This document shows positions 26,567 through 34,282 of a DNA stretch of 64,000 bases, one piece after another. The stretch's first letter is position 1; each line of letters begins with the position of its first letter. The notes beneath the pieces were generated by a model. The model was not told where the DNA came from. It was given only the letters and a program-made list of their open reading frames with translations, and did not search any database. The position numbers and the translations under genes are program-made. Location: NCBI RefSeq assembly GCF_000383095.1, contig NZ_AORL01000010.1, positions 496,001 through 560,000 on the forward strand, in the 5' to 3' direction. Source of the DNA: Sphingomonas sp. PR090111-T3T-6A. GTDB lineage: Bacteria > Pseudomonadota > Alphaproteobacteria > Sphingomonadales > Sphingomonadaceae.

Positions 26567-27151
26567 TCAGTCGGAAATGACCTGCCCAAGGCGCTTCAGG
26601 CCGCGGTGAATGTTCACCTTGACCAGCGATGTCGACTGGCCGGACAGGCTCGCGGCTTCCTCGACGGTGGCGCCGTCGAGCTTCACCAGTTTGATGACCT
26701 GCGCCTGCGCCGGCTTCACCTCGGACAGGAGAGCGTCGAGCAGGATTGCCGCCCGCGCCGCGGGACCGTGATCGGGGACCGGAACCTCGATTTCGCCGAG
26801 GCTGTCCGGGCTGCGCAGATGGCCGCGCAGCTGGTCGATCCACTTGAACCGGGCGATCGTCTTCAGCCACGGCGTCATCGGCGCATTGGCTTCGTATTTC
26901 AGCTTGTGGACGTGGATCGCGAGAAGCGCTTCCTGCGTGGCGTCCTCGGCGGCGGCCGGCGGAAGCCTCTTGTGGAAATATCGGGAGAGCCACTGGCTCA
27001 CCTCGCCCATCAGCTGGGCATAGGCGCGCTCGTCGCCGCCCTGGGCCGCGATCATCAGTCCATTCCACCGATCGTCGATGGAATTTCCCGGCTTTTGCTG
27101 ATCGGCCCCGCTCGGAGAACGCGGCGCAGCACCCTTATACAGTCCGGCCAT
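26567..27151 (-). CDS. ECF RNA polymerase sigma factor (SigF-like)
   Basis: This 194-residue sigma factor has region 2 (AYAQLMGEVSQWLSRYF, EDATQEALLAIHVHKLKY, PMTPWLKTIARFKWIDQLR) and region 4 (KPAQAQVIKLVKLDGATVEEAASL, then SLVKVNIHRGLKRL). The block with ...AIH..K..Y....P.TPWL..IAR.K.IDQLR resembles the Caulobacter SigF group (ECF16-type). That group reads GTAACC-N16-CGAA promoters as I recall. Its neighbour's promoter and more than 20 others in the window fit that pattern. The usual adjacent NrsF (DUF1109) anti-sigma gene is missing. No such promoter precedes the sigma gene itself, so it may not be autoregulated. Its claim to this regulon is inference. Confidence 0.9.
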   Translation of the reverse strand: MAGLYKGAAPRSPSGADQQKPGNSIDDRWNGLMIAAQGGDERAYAQLMGEVSQWLSRYFHKRLPPAAAEDATQEALLAIHVHKLKYEANAPMTPWLKTIARFKWIDQLRGHLRSPDSLGEIEVPVPDHGPAARAAILLDALLSEVKPAQAQVIKLVKLDGATVEEAASLSGQSTSLVKVNIHRGLKRLGQVISD

Positions 27152-27536
27152 TCGAACCCCTCGTCCTTCGGCCGAACAGCAAAGCGCCGGTCGGAGTCAG
27201 TTGGACGAGACCCGGCAATCCGCGCCCAGTAGCTGAGCCGGCTGCTCCGATCCGTAACCGCATCCAACACTAAGCGTCGCCGAAAACGACCTTATTTCCC
27301 AACAGGATGGAGCGCGCAGGAACTTGTCGTGCGCGTTCGTCCTGAGATGACAATGGCCAGTGAATGAAGTCGTTTCCATTGCTTTGCGGGCGCGAGGGGC
27401 AAGTTTGGACGGGAGCGCACGGGGGGTGGATAATACCGCACACGAGCCAATGCGGGCGCACCTGCAAAGCGCGGCCGGGCGAGCGACTCGCCCCGCCGTC
27501 ACCTATCGCCCGGTGTGGAATGGGACGACCGATCGG
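27152..27536. other. Intergenic region between sigma gene and hydrolase-OsmC gene
   Basis: No supported gene lies here. On the plus strand GTAACC (27254-27259), 15 bases and CGTC (27275-27278) resemble the ECF-type promoter but point at no plus-strand gene. The control region of the sigma gene must lie at the left end of this stretch; I see no obvious sigma-70 boxes. Confidence 0.5.
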
Positions 27537-28757
27537 CTACCGATCGGGGGACGCCGCGTGCGCGTTTTCGACCAGCCGCGTCTGCACGTCCGAACCGCGC
27601 ATCAGGGTCAGGTCCACCGGACACCGGTCGCCGATCGCCAGGATCTTCCGGCGCTGCTCCTCGTCGAGCGGCCCCTCGAGCGTGATCGTCCGCGTGAAGC
27701 GGTCCGCCGGCTTCATGTCGGGCATCTTCTGATGGTCGACGAGCGCATGGGCGCGCTCGAGCGGGAAACCTTTCAGGTTCGCGTAGAGCCGCATCGTCAT
27801 GACGGTGCAGGCCGCGAGCCCGGCTGCCACCAGTTCATAGGGCGACAGGCCGCTCCCCAGGCCTCCGACCGGGGCGGGCTCATCGGCCAGCACCCGATGC
27901 CCGCCGCTGCGGATCTCCACCTGCAGCTTGCCGGCGCCGGTCTCGCTCGCCGTAACGCCCTGCGCGACCTCCAACTGCGGGAGATCGGCGGCCAGCTTCG
28001 GAAGATAGCGGCTCGCCCATGCCGCGATCATGCTCGCCGCGTAGTTCGCATCCTCGACCCGGGTCAGGAGATGGTCCGCCAGGTCCAGCGACACGAAGGT
28101 CTTTGGATGCTTGGCGGCAACAAAGAGCCGCGACGCATGCTCGATCCCGACGACGTTATCGAGCGGAGCGTGGAGAAGGAGCAGCGGGCGGCGGAGCGTC
28201 GCCACATGCGCTTCGACGTCGCGCGCCTTGACGTCGTCCAGAAAGGCGCGGCGGATGGCGAAGGGGCGGCCTGCGATCTCCACCTCGGCCTCGCCCTGGG
28301 CCTCGATGCGTTCGAGATCCGCGGCCGCGAATTGCGTGAGCACATGCTCGACGTCGGCCGGCGCCGAGATGGCCGCCACCGCCGCAATCCCGGGCAGCGC
28401 GCCAGCCGCCTCGATCGCGGCGGTGCCGCCAAGGCTGTGACCGATGAGGAGCGACGGCGGCATGCCCGCGGCCGCCATCGCCCGGGCGGCGTCGACGAGG
28501 TCGCCGACGTTCGTGGCGTACAGCGGGTGCGCCGGTGCCGATTTGGGTCCTCCGCTGCCCGCGAAATCGAAGCGAAGCACGCCGATGCCCTCACGCGCCA
28601 GCGCGCGCGCAATGCGGGTCGCGGCGAGACTATCCTTTCCGCAGGTAAAGCAATGGGCGAAGATCGCCCAGCCGCGCGGCGTCGTCGCCGGCGGTTCCAG
28701 CGTTCCCGCGACCTCGCGTCCATCGGAACCGGCAAACATGAAATTCTGGCTGGGCAT
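27537..28757 (-). CDS. Alpha/beta hydrolase fused to OsmC-type peroxidase domain
   Basis: This 406-residue fusion has an N-terminal alpha/beta hydrolase (about 1-255) with GWAIFAHCFTCGKD, the nucleophile elbow IGHSLGGTA and a late His in LDLADHLLT. A C-terminal OsmC/Ohr-like domain (about 270-406) has LSPYELVAAGLAACTVMTMRLYA, where the Cys is the peroxidatic residue, and a second Cys in IGDRCPVDLTL. OsmC domains reduce organic hydroperoxides; the hydrolase may first free lipid or ester peroxides. The ATG at 28757 follows GGAGGAT. It is the last gene of the molybdoenzyme operon driven from 31159-31184. Confidence 0.92.
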   Translation of the reverse strand: MPSQNFMFAGSDGREVAGTLEPPATTPRGWAIFAHCFTCGKDSLAATRIARALAREGIGVLRFDFAGSGGPKSAPAHPLYATNVGDLVDAARAMAAAGMPPSLLIGHSLGGTAAIEAAGALPGIAAVAAISAPADVEHVLTQFAAADLERIEAQGEAEVEIAGRPFAIRRAFLDDVKARDVEAHVATLRRPLLLLHAPLDNVVGIEHASRLFVAAKHPKTFVSLDLADHLLTRVEDANYAASMIAAWASRYLPKLAADLPQLEVAQGVTASETGAGKLQVEIRSGGHRVLADEPAPVGGLGSGLSPYELVAAGLAACTVMTMRLYANLKGFPLERAHALVDHQKMPDMKPADRFTRTITLEGPLDEEQRRKILAIGDRCPVDLTLMRGSDVQTRLVENAHAASPDR

Positions 28758-28874
28758 ATCATCCTCCGGCGTGGCGCCGCATCGACGTGGCGCGCCGGCC
28801 ACGCCGCTCCGGGCCTGGGACATCCGCGCGGAGCGCGCGGAAAGCTACGTGTGCGGCGAATTCCTTGGCGATTG

Positions 28875-29147
28875 TCAGGTCGGGCGACGGACCTCGATCC
28901 GGACCGCGCCGCTCAGGTCGAGGTTGATCGTGCGATCCGTTTCGAGAAGCCGGACGTTGACCTCGCCGCAGGTCTTGCACCGGAGCACCATTGCTCGCGG
29001 CGATCCGTAGAAGCGGAGTTCGGCGAGCGGCCCCGATACGCGGCAATGGCCGCAATGGACGATCGCCGTCGTGACGTCGAAGGCGAACAGGGCTTCGAGC
29101 GCGCCGGCGGCGGCGTTCCCGTCGAGGACCATGGACTCGTCGATCAT
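28875..29147 (-). CDS. DUF6510-type small zinc-ribbon-like protein
   Basis: This 90-residue protein has two Cys pairs, HCGHC at about residues 31-35 and CKTCG at about 57-61. They could hold a zinc or an iron-sulfur site, embedded in two beta hairpins (RVSGPLAELRFYG and AMVLRCKTCGEVNVRLLE). It matches what I recall of the DUF6510 family, which is found beside sulfite-oxidase-like and ferredoxin-reductase-like genes. Its start overlaps the reductase stop as ATGA (29144-29147). A role as a small partner in electron transfer is a guess from context. Confidence 0.75.
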   Translation of the reverse strand: MIDESMVLDGNAAAGALEALFAFDVTTAIVHCGHCRVSGPLAELRFYGSPRAMVLRCKTCGEVNVRLLETDRTINLDLSGAVRIEVRRPT

Positions 29148-29899
29148 GCGGCGTCTCCTGTGGGCCCGAAGCGCTCGGTGCGGATTCGAGGCTCCGCATG
29201 GCCGAGCGACAAGAGGTGGTCCGCGACCGACTCCACGAACGGGGTAGGGCCGCACACGAAGATGTCGGGCTCCTCCCGAGCGTCGATCGCGTGGCGGGCC
29301 AGCATGTCCCTTTCCACGCGGCCATGCTCGCCGGTCCAGCCGGGGGGCGTCGTGCGGGTCAGCGTGTGGACGATCGCCGGCCCGCCGGGCGCCGCCGACA
29401 TCTGATCCAGCTCGCGCGCATACAGGATCTGATCGACCGACCTTGAGGAATAGAGAAGGCGCGCCTCGGCGTCGTTTCCGGCGATGCGGCGGGTGCGCAG
29501 GATCGACATCAACGGCACCACCCCCGACCCGCCGGCGATCAGCATCAGCGGCCGCCTGCTGGCCGGCGACCAGACGAAATAGCCGCCGATCGGCCCGCGC
29601 AGCTCGATCTGGTCGCCGACACGCAGTTCCTCCAGCAGGAAGGGCGAGACTTCGCCGTCCCGGACATATTGCACGGTGATCTCGACCGTCGGGCTATTTC
29701 CCGCCGGCGACGCGAGCGAAAAGCTGCGCTGCGCGACGTAACCATCTTCCGCGGTCAGCCGTATATCGAGGTGCTGGCCCGCCAGATGGCCGGGCCAGTC
29801 GGGCACGTTGAACAGGATGGTCTTGGCGGTGGCTGTTTCGGATCGAAGATCGCTGACGGTGGCGATGAGCCACGGGAGTCCGGTTCCGGGTTCCGGCAT
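29144..29899 (-). CDS. Ferredoxin-NADP reductase-like flavoprotein
   Basis: This 251-residue enzyme has the FAD-binding domain with RSFSLASPAG (flavin-binding RxxS) at about residue 60 and the NAD(P)-binding domain with LIAGGSGVVPLMSILR near 120. The C-terminal block DIFVCGPTPFVESV follows. There is no 2Fe-2S domain, so electrons must go to a separate carrier or directly to the molybdoenzyme encoded just upstream. The two genes overlap as TGATG at 29899. Together they look like an oxidoreductase module that recycles an oxidised sulfur or nitrogen compound at the expense of NAD(P)H. Confidence 0.92.
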   Translation of the reverse strand: MPEPGTGLPWLIATVSDLRSETATAKTILFNVPDWPGHLAGQHLDIRLTAEDGYVAQRSFSLASPAGNSPTVEITVQYVRDGEVSPFLLEELRVGDQIELRGPIGGYFVWSPASRRPLMLIAGGSGVVPLMSILRTRRIAGNDAEARLLYSSRSVDQILYARELDQMSAAPGGPAIVHTLTRTTPPGWTGEHGRVERDMLARHAIDAREEPDIFVCGPTPFVESVADHLLSLGHAEPRIRTERFGPTGDAA

Positions 29900-30516
29900 C
29901 AGGAATCTCCGTCATAGCGCTGCTCGCGCCAGGGATCGCCACGGATATGGTAGCCGAGCGACTCCCAGAAGCCGGGACTGTCCTGCTCACGGAACGCGAT
30001 GCGCCGGACCCATTTCGCGCTCTTCCAGAAATAGAGATGCGGCACCAGCAGGCGAGCCGGGCCGCCGTGCGACGGGCTGATCGGCAGACCGTCGAAATGC
30101 GTGGCGACCATCGCCTTGCCGTCGATCAGGTCCGCGATCGGCAGGTTCGCCGAATAGCCGCCGTCGCCATGGACCATCACGAAGCCCGTCGGCGCCCGAT
30201 CGAGGCCCGCGGCGCGCAGCAGGTCGTCGAAGCTGACGCCCCGCCAGCGCGTGTCGAACTTCGTCCATTTCGTGACGCAATGGATGTCGGTCGTGATGTC
30301 CGTCTGCGGCAGCGCCTCGAACTCGCGCCACGACCATTGCGCCAGCAGGCGGCCGGCCAGCTGCATCGACAGGGTCCAGTCGTCGAGCGCGGTGTGCTGC
30401 GTCGGTCCCGCCGTCAGGACGGGAAAGTCCGTCGTGACATATTGTCCCGGCGGAACCCGCGACCGTGTCGTGTCGTCCGCTCTCGGCCGGCCTCTGAAGC
30501 CTCGGGTTACGACCAT
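29899..30516 (-). CDS. Sulfite-oxidase-like molybdopterin oxidoreductase
   Basis: The 205-residue protein has the sulfite oxidase/YedY molybdopterin fold. The molybdenum-ligand Cys is in ITTDIHCVTKWTKFD at about residue 96. HGDGGYSANLPIADL and GGPARLLVPHLYFWKSAKWVRRI then show the cofactor-binding part. No Tat or Sec signal is present, so unlike MsrP it probably works in the cytoplasm. Relatives reduce sulfoxides or nitrate or oxidise sulfite. The partner flavoprotein follows directly with a one-base overlap. The ATG at 30516 follows GAGGAGGGCG. The substrate is open; methionine sulfoxide reduction would suit the regulon. Confidence 0.9.
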   Translation of the reverse strand: MVVTRGFRGRPRADDTTRSRVPPGQYVTTDFPVLTAGPTQHTALDDWTLSMQLAGRLLAQWSWREFEALPQTDITTDIHCVTKWTKFDTRWRGVSFDDLLRAAGLDRAPTGFVMVHGDGGYSANLPIADLIDGKAMVATHFDGLPISPSHGGPARLLVPHLYFWKSAKWVRRIAFREQDSPGFWESLGYHIRGDPWREQRYDGDS

Positions 30517-30598
30517 ACGCCCTCCTCGGTTCGCACCGGCCCGGTTCGGCACGGGCCCGTCATGAAGCGCCCCCGCCGGCGAACGGGGTCGATCCCGG

Positions 30599-31027
30599 TC
30601 ATGCGTGGAGGTTCAATTGGGTGATCGTCACCTCTTCCGCCCGGCAGCCGAACCAGATTTCGAGCATCTCGCGCATGAGCGGCTCGATCGTGGCCTCTGC
30701 GAAGAGCGTGAGCGACGAATGGAGATATTGGCGATCCTGTTCGGTGAGCACCTCGTAGGGATCCAGATCGTGGAGCCACGAGAGCGCGCCGAGGCTCTCG
30801 CGCAGCCGCGGACCCAGCACGGGATGCAGGAGATAGGCGCGCGCTTCGTCGAGCGACCGGATGGTGAAGGCTTCGGTAGACGGATCGTGGTAGCAGTTCA
30901 CGAACCGCGGAAACACGAACGCCATCCAGGCCGGATCGAGCACCCGCTTGTGCAGCTGCCGGATCGCCGTGTCATAGACGCCCGACTGGGCATCGACGAA
31001 GCGCTGGAGTTGATATTCGTCGGTCAT
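30599..31027 (-). CDS. DUF1810 family protein
   Basis: This 142-residue protein is a DUF1810 (YciR-like/calpastatin-named) protein. It has LQRFVDAQSGVYDTAIRQLHKR, the conserved WMAFVFPRF, YTI..LDEARAYL-like FTIRSLDEARAYLLHPVLGPRLRE and an Asp-rich middle. The family is mostly helical and of unknown function, found widely in stress-related operons. It is the first gene of the operon behind the ECF-type promoter at 31159-31184, with a leader of about 125 bases. It differs from the family norm by having Cys residues in VNCYHDPS and WFGCRAEE. Confidence 0.87.
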   Translation of the reverse strand: MTDEYQLQRFVDAQSGVYDTAIRQLHKRVLDPAWMAFVFPRFVNCYHDPSTEAFTIRSLDEARAYLLHPVLGPRLRESLGALSWLHDLDPYEVLTEQDRQYLHSSLTLFAEATIEPLMREMLEIWFGCRAEEVTITQLNLHA

Positions 31028-31158
31028 CGCCTGCCACTCTCGCAATCTCTGGTTCGACGATCTCGCGGACCGTCGGATCGGCGCGTCCCACGGCCCGGCA
31101 CCGAACCGCCGAGCAATCGGTGGCGCAATCGGCGACAAGGCCATGTCGCAATGGACAA

Positions 31159-31184
31159 CACGACGAAGGTCGCCCGCGCGTTAC
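31159..31184 (-). promoter_or_regulatory. ECF-type promoter for the DUF1810-molybdoenzyme operon
   Basis: Minus strand GTAACG (31184-31179), 16 bases, CGTG (31162-31159). Confidence 0.78.
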
Positions 31185-31295
31185 AGCCCGGCTCGATCGG
31201 CAAACGGCCGGCGGGAACCCCGAGCGGGTCGCCCGCGCTCCCTTGCCGTGCCGTCGCGTCCATCTTTGCTCAGGCCCGCTCGTGGCCGGTAACGG

Positions 31296-31310
31296 TGTGG
31301 ATATACCACA
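31296..31310. promoter_or_regulatory. Palindromic operator candidate
   Basis: TGTGG-ATATA-CCACA is a perfect inverted repeat in the 547-base divergent gap between the two ECF-type promoters. No regulator gene lies adjacent, so its user is unknown. Confidence 0.4.
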
Positions 31311-31380
31311 GCATTAGGGCAGTGTGTTCCGTTTCGGAGCGGATAGGGTGGCTGCCGCGCCCCCGCTTTGCGCGGGCGAC

Positions 31381-31406
31381 GTAACGAAAAGGGGGGAGCG
31401 CGCGTG
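31381..31406 (+). promoter_or_regulatory. ECF-type promoter for the 31575 gene
   Basis: GTAACG (31381-31386), 16 bases, CGTG (31403-31406). The base before GTAAC is C rather than the usual T. Confidence 0.7.
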
Positions 31407-31574
31407 AAGGTTGTGCGGCCATTGAAGCGTGGCGCCCATTCGGTCGAGAGATCGGAGGCGCGTGCTGCGTGGCGAGCGGCAGGTGACGTCGGGACGGCGA
31501 GCGCCCTTTCAGCTATCCGCGCTCTGGAAGCCGATGGGCAGATCGTCGCGACGGAGAGAGGGGCTGGAGCGAAT

Positions 31575-32096
31575 ATGGTCTCACTGAGCGGCACCGTCGC
31601 CCGCGACCGCGCCATCTATCCGCGTCCGATCAGCGCCATGCCCGACATCGTGATGCTCAGGATACCGTCCGAATTCCGCAGGCCCGAGCTGGTGCCGGGC
31701 CGCTATCATGCGATCCTGGTCGAAACCATCGAGGAACAGCACGAGCTGGAGCTGTTCCTCGACCAGGAGCGCGACGCGCCGTGCGCGCCGGATCTGCTCG
31801 ATACGCGCCCATCCACGCTCCAGGTCGAGCAGGTCGCGATCGCGCATTACGCTCCGCCGGCAGTCGACTGGCCCTATGTCCTCCTGTGCCGCTGGCCGGC
31901 CGACCTCGCCGCGGCGGCGCCCGAGGAATTGCGGATATTCGCGCGCGGCGCCTACACGATCGAGCTCTTCGACGATCGCAAGCAGCTCGAACGGGCGTCG
32001 GAGCGCGTGCTGGCATTGCTCGGGCGGCGGCGCAGGACGTACGTCGAGATCATTTCGCCGGATTGGTCCGCGGCGCCCGACGGGACGCGCCATTGA
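31575..32096 (+). CDS. Hypothetical protein
   Basis: I do not recognise this 173-residue protein. It is soluble, slightly acidic and has no signal peptide. Notable segments are PDIVMLRIPSEFRRPELVPGRY, a Glu-rich HAILVETIEEQHELELFLDQE, and a C-terminal basic run LLGRRRRTYVE. The ATG at 31575 has GGAG 5 bases ahead. The frame stays open upstream to about 31404, and there it reads a little like the end of a GntR-type winged helix (ALSAIRALEADGQIVATERG). A longer, fused or decayed version is therefore conceivable. It lies behind an ECF-type promoter and just before DUF2218. Confidence 0.6.
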   Translation: MVSLSGTVARDRAIYPRPISAMPDIVMLRIPSEFRRPELVPGRYHAILVETIEEQHELELFLDQERDAPCAPDLLDTRPSTLQVEQVAIAHYAPPAVDWPYVLLCRWPADLAAAAPEELRIFARGAYTIELFDDRKQLERASERVLALLGRRRRTYVEIISPDWSAAPDGTRH

Positions 32097-32097
32097 T

Positions 32098-32123
32098 GTA
32101 ACTCCGGAGGGACCTGGCCCGAG
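32098..32123 (+). promoter_or_regulatory. ECF-type promoter for the DUF2218-GST pair
   Basis: GTAACT (32098-32103), 16 bases, CGAG (32120-32123), directly behind the stop of the 31575 gene. Confidence 0.8.
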
Positions 32124-32157
32124 TAGGGGCAAAAGCGTCCTAATCCGGAGACATGCA

Positions 32158-32448
32158 TTGCCCGAAGCCCAAGCGCGCATCGCGACCCTCGAATCCAGTC
32201 GCTATCTGACGGAGCTGGCAAGGGCGTGGAAGCACACCTATCCCGTTCGCTTTGACACGCTGACGGCCGAGGTCGAGCTGCCGGGCGCGCAGCTCGTCAT
32301 GACCGCCGACGGCGACAGCCTGACATTGCGGCTGGTCGGCGCCGGCGAGGACGGGTTCGAAGCGGCCAAGGCTTCGGTCGCGCGGCATGTCGACCGGGTG
32401 GCCGAACGCGACGCCGGGGTCCGGTGCGTCTGGCACGACGTCTTCTGA
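32158..32448 (+). CDS. DUF2218 domain protein
   Basis: This 96-residue protein is a DUF2218 member: SSRYLTELARAWKHTYPVRFD at the start, then a beta strand region (AEVELPGAQLVMTADGDSLTLRL), a helix GFEAAKASVARHVDRVA and a closing FRCVWHDVF-like VRCVWHDVF. Family members are small alpha/beta proteins often next to siderophore or oxidoreductase genes; function is unknown. No ATG fits; a TTG at 32158 with CGGAG 7 bases ahead is the likely start. The gene is 34 bases behind an ECF-type promoter, and the GST gene follows 29 bases later. Confidence 0.82.
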   Translation: MPEAQARIATLESSRYLTELARAWKHTYPVRFDTLTAEVELPGAQLVMTADGDSLTLRLVGAGEDGFEAAKASVARHVDRVAERDAGVRCVWHDVF

Positions 32449-32477
32449 CACGCCTTCACGCAGAGCCGGCGGCTGCC

Positions 32478-33104
32478 ATGATCACGGTCCATCACCTGAA
32501 CGAATCCCGATCGCAGCGGATACTCTGGCTGCTCGAGGAACTCGCGGTGCCTTACGAGATCCAGTTCTACTGGCGCGATGCGCACAAGATGGCGCCGGCC
32601 GAGCTTCGCGGCGTCCATCCGCTCGGGAAGTCGCCGGTCATCACCGACGATGGCCGCGCGATCGCGGAATCGGGAGCCATCGTCGACTATGTCGTGCGCC
32701 ATTACGGCGGCGGGCGGCTGTGCCCCAAGGCCGGCAGCAGCGACTATGACGACTATGTGCACTGGCTGCACTATGCCGAAGGGTCCGCATCTCTCCCGTT
32801 CGTGATGCTGCCGATCGCCAACAGCTTCGGCAAGATGGCGACGCCGCTGCGCCGGCGGGTCGACTATGAACTCGATCTCAATCTCGGCTACATCAACGGC
32901 CGGCTCGAGGGGCGGGACTATCTGTTGGGCGATGCGCTCACGGCCGCCGACGTGCAGATGAGCTTCGTCGGCGAGCTTGCCGTGAACTTCGCCGACGTCT
33001 CGGCCTTGCCCAACCTCGCAGCATGGGTCGGCCGCTTCCAGGCGCGCCCGGCCTACAAAGCCGCCATCGCGCGTGGCGGCCCCTATCCTTACGCGAAAGG
33101 ATGA
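32478..33104 (+). CDS. Glutathione S-transferase
   Basis: This 208-residue enzyme has an N-terminal thioredoxin-like domain with HHLNESRSQRILWLLEEL, where the Ser/Arg face binds glutathione, followed by the cis-Pro motif GKSPVI and ESGAIVDYVV. The C-terminal helical domain carries the conserved N-capping Asp in LTAADVQMSF. Enzymes of this GSTA-type conjugate glutathione to electrophiles or reduce peroxides. It lies 29 bases behind DUF2218, so the two are co-transcribed from 32098-32123. Substrate is not evident. Confidence 0.93.
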   Translation: MITVHHLNESRSQRILWLLEELAVPYEIQFYWRDAHKMAPAELRGVHPLGKSPVITDDGRAIAESGAIVDYVVRHYGGGRLCPKAGSSDYDDYVHWLHYAEGSASLPFVMLPIANSFGKMATPLRRRVDYELDLNLGYINGRLEGRDYLLGDALTAADVQMSFVGELAVNFADVSALPNLAAWVGRFQARPAYKAAIARGGPYPYAKG

Positions 33105-33339
33105 GCGCAGGCGGAAGGGGGCCGAAAGGGGCGGGGGCGAGGATCGCGCGGGATCGGGCGCGATCCTGATCCGATCGCCGGCCGATCCGGCGCGCGCAGG
33201 CGCCGCTCAACCGACAATCGAGGATCCATCAATCGGCCGGCAAGACAATGCCGGACCGCGAGTGGTAAGATTTCGGCGGGCAACGGAGCGTCTGGAATTG
33301 CGAAATTGAACAAAGACTTCGGGGTGAAAGGATAAATCA

Positions 33340-34266
33340 ATGGCAACGTCGACACTCGATGCGCTGCTCGGTGCGCTTGCGGTCGAGATCGAGGCCTTCG
33401 CGATCTGCGAAATCGGGGACGAAGTCGCGCTCATATTTCCGCCCATCGACGCGATCGAGGTCCACCATATTCTCGAGGGGACGCTTCATCTCACGATCGG
33501 GGACAGCGAACCCGTCGAGGCCGGCCCCGGCTCGATGCTGATCGTGCCGCCGGGCGTGATGCAGCATCTGGCGACATCGAGGAACACCCGCGAGAGCCGG
33601 ATGGCGGCGGACGCCTGCACGCCCGTTCGCGACGGCATGCTCTTCGTCGATGTGACGGACGGCAAGGAAGCCACCCTGCGGATCGCATGCGGGGCCGTCG
33701 TGCCCGATCCGAGCGGATCCTATGGCCCGCTGCAGAGCCTGACGCGCCCGGTGTCGGAAAATCTCTCGGACGTCACCGTCGTCTCGGCGGCGTTCGCCAC
33801 GCTGCTCGAGGAGGTCGCGGCGCCGACCGAAGGCACGCGCGCGCTCACCAGCGCGCTCATGAAGGCCTGCCTCGTCGTGCTCCTGCGCCGGCATTTCCAG
33901 ACGAGCCGCATGGCGGGCACCGCGCCCGCCATGTTCCACGATGCGCGCGTGAGCCGTGCGATCGCCGCCGTGCTCGACCGGCCCGCGGCGGCGCATTCCG
34001 TCACGAGCCTGGCGAAGGAAGCCGGCATGAGCCGCTCCGCCTTCGCGCGCGAGTTCAAGAACGCGCTCGACGTGACGCCGATGGATTTCGTCGCGCGGGT
34101 CCGTCTGAACCTTGCCCACCGGCTTCTGCTCACCACCGGCATCCGGGTCGAGCGCATCGCCGTCGCGGTGGGCTTCAGCAGCCGCAGCCATTTCAGCCGG
34201 CTTTTCCGCGAGCATTATGGCAGCGATCCCTCGACCTACCGGCGCTCCAAGGCGGACGCCGAATAG
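33340..34266 (+). CDS. AraC-family regulator with N-terminal cupin domain
   Basis: The 308-residue protein combines an N-terminal cupin-like domain of the AraC_N/cupin_6 type with a C-terminal AraC domain. The cupin part shows HHILEGTLHLTIGD and GSMLIVPPGVMQHLA with possible metal or ligand His residues. In the C-terminal domain the first helix-turn-helix is VTSLAKEAGMSRSAFAREFK and the second region IAVAVGFSSRSHFSRLFREHYGSDPSTYRR. Members often control an adjacent oxidoreductase in response to electrophiles. The nearby plus-strand GST or the convergent RraA-like gene could be a target; no operator stands out. It has no ECF-type promoter. Confidence 0.92.
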   Translation: MATSTLDALLGALAVEIEAFAICEIGDEVALIFPPIDAIEVHHILEGTLHLTIGDSEPVEAGPGSMLIVPPGVMQHLATSRNTRESRMAADACTPVRDGMLFVDVTDGKEATLRIACGAVVPDPSGSYGPLQSLTRPVSENLSDVTVVSAAFATLLEEVAAPTEGTRALTSALMKACLVVLLRRHFQTSRMAGTAPAMFHDARVSRAIAAVLDRPAAAHSVTSLAKEAGMSRSAFAREFKNALDVTPMDFVARVRLNLAHRLLLTTGIRVERIAVAVGFSSRSHFSRLFREHYGSDPSTYRRSKADAE

Positions 34267-34282
34267 GAGCCGGGCACGGGCA

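Noticed and set aside
27360-29405. A 681-codon plus-strand frame over the hydrolase-OsmC gene
   Set aside because: The composition is low-complexity Arg/Gly/His and it covers three minus-strand genes with clear domains and coupled overlaps.
30485-30510. GTAACC on the minus strand within the first codons of the molybdoenzyme gene
   Set aside because: It is part of coding sequence (Val-Thr codons), and the 16-base-spaced box is GGCC, not CG-type.
31286-31311. GTAACG at 31287 as a further plus-strand promoter
   Set aside because: After 16 bases comes GCAT; there is a better copy 95 bases downstream at 31381-31406.
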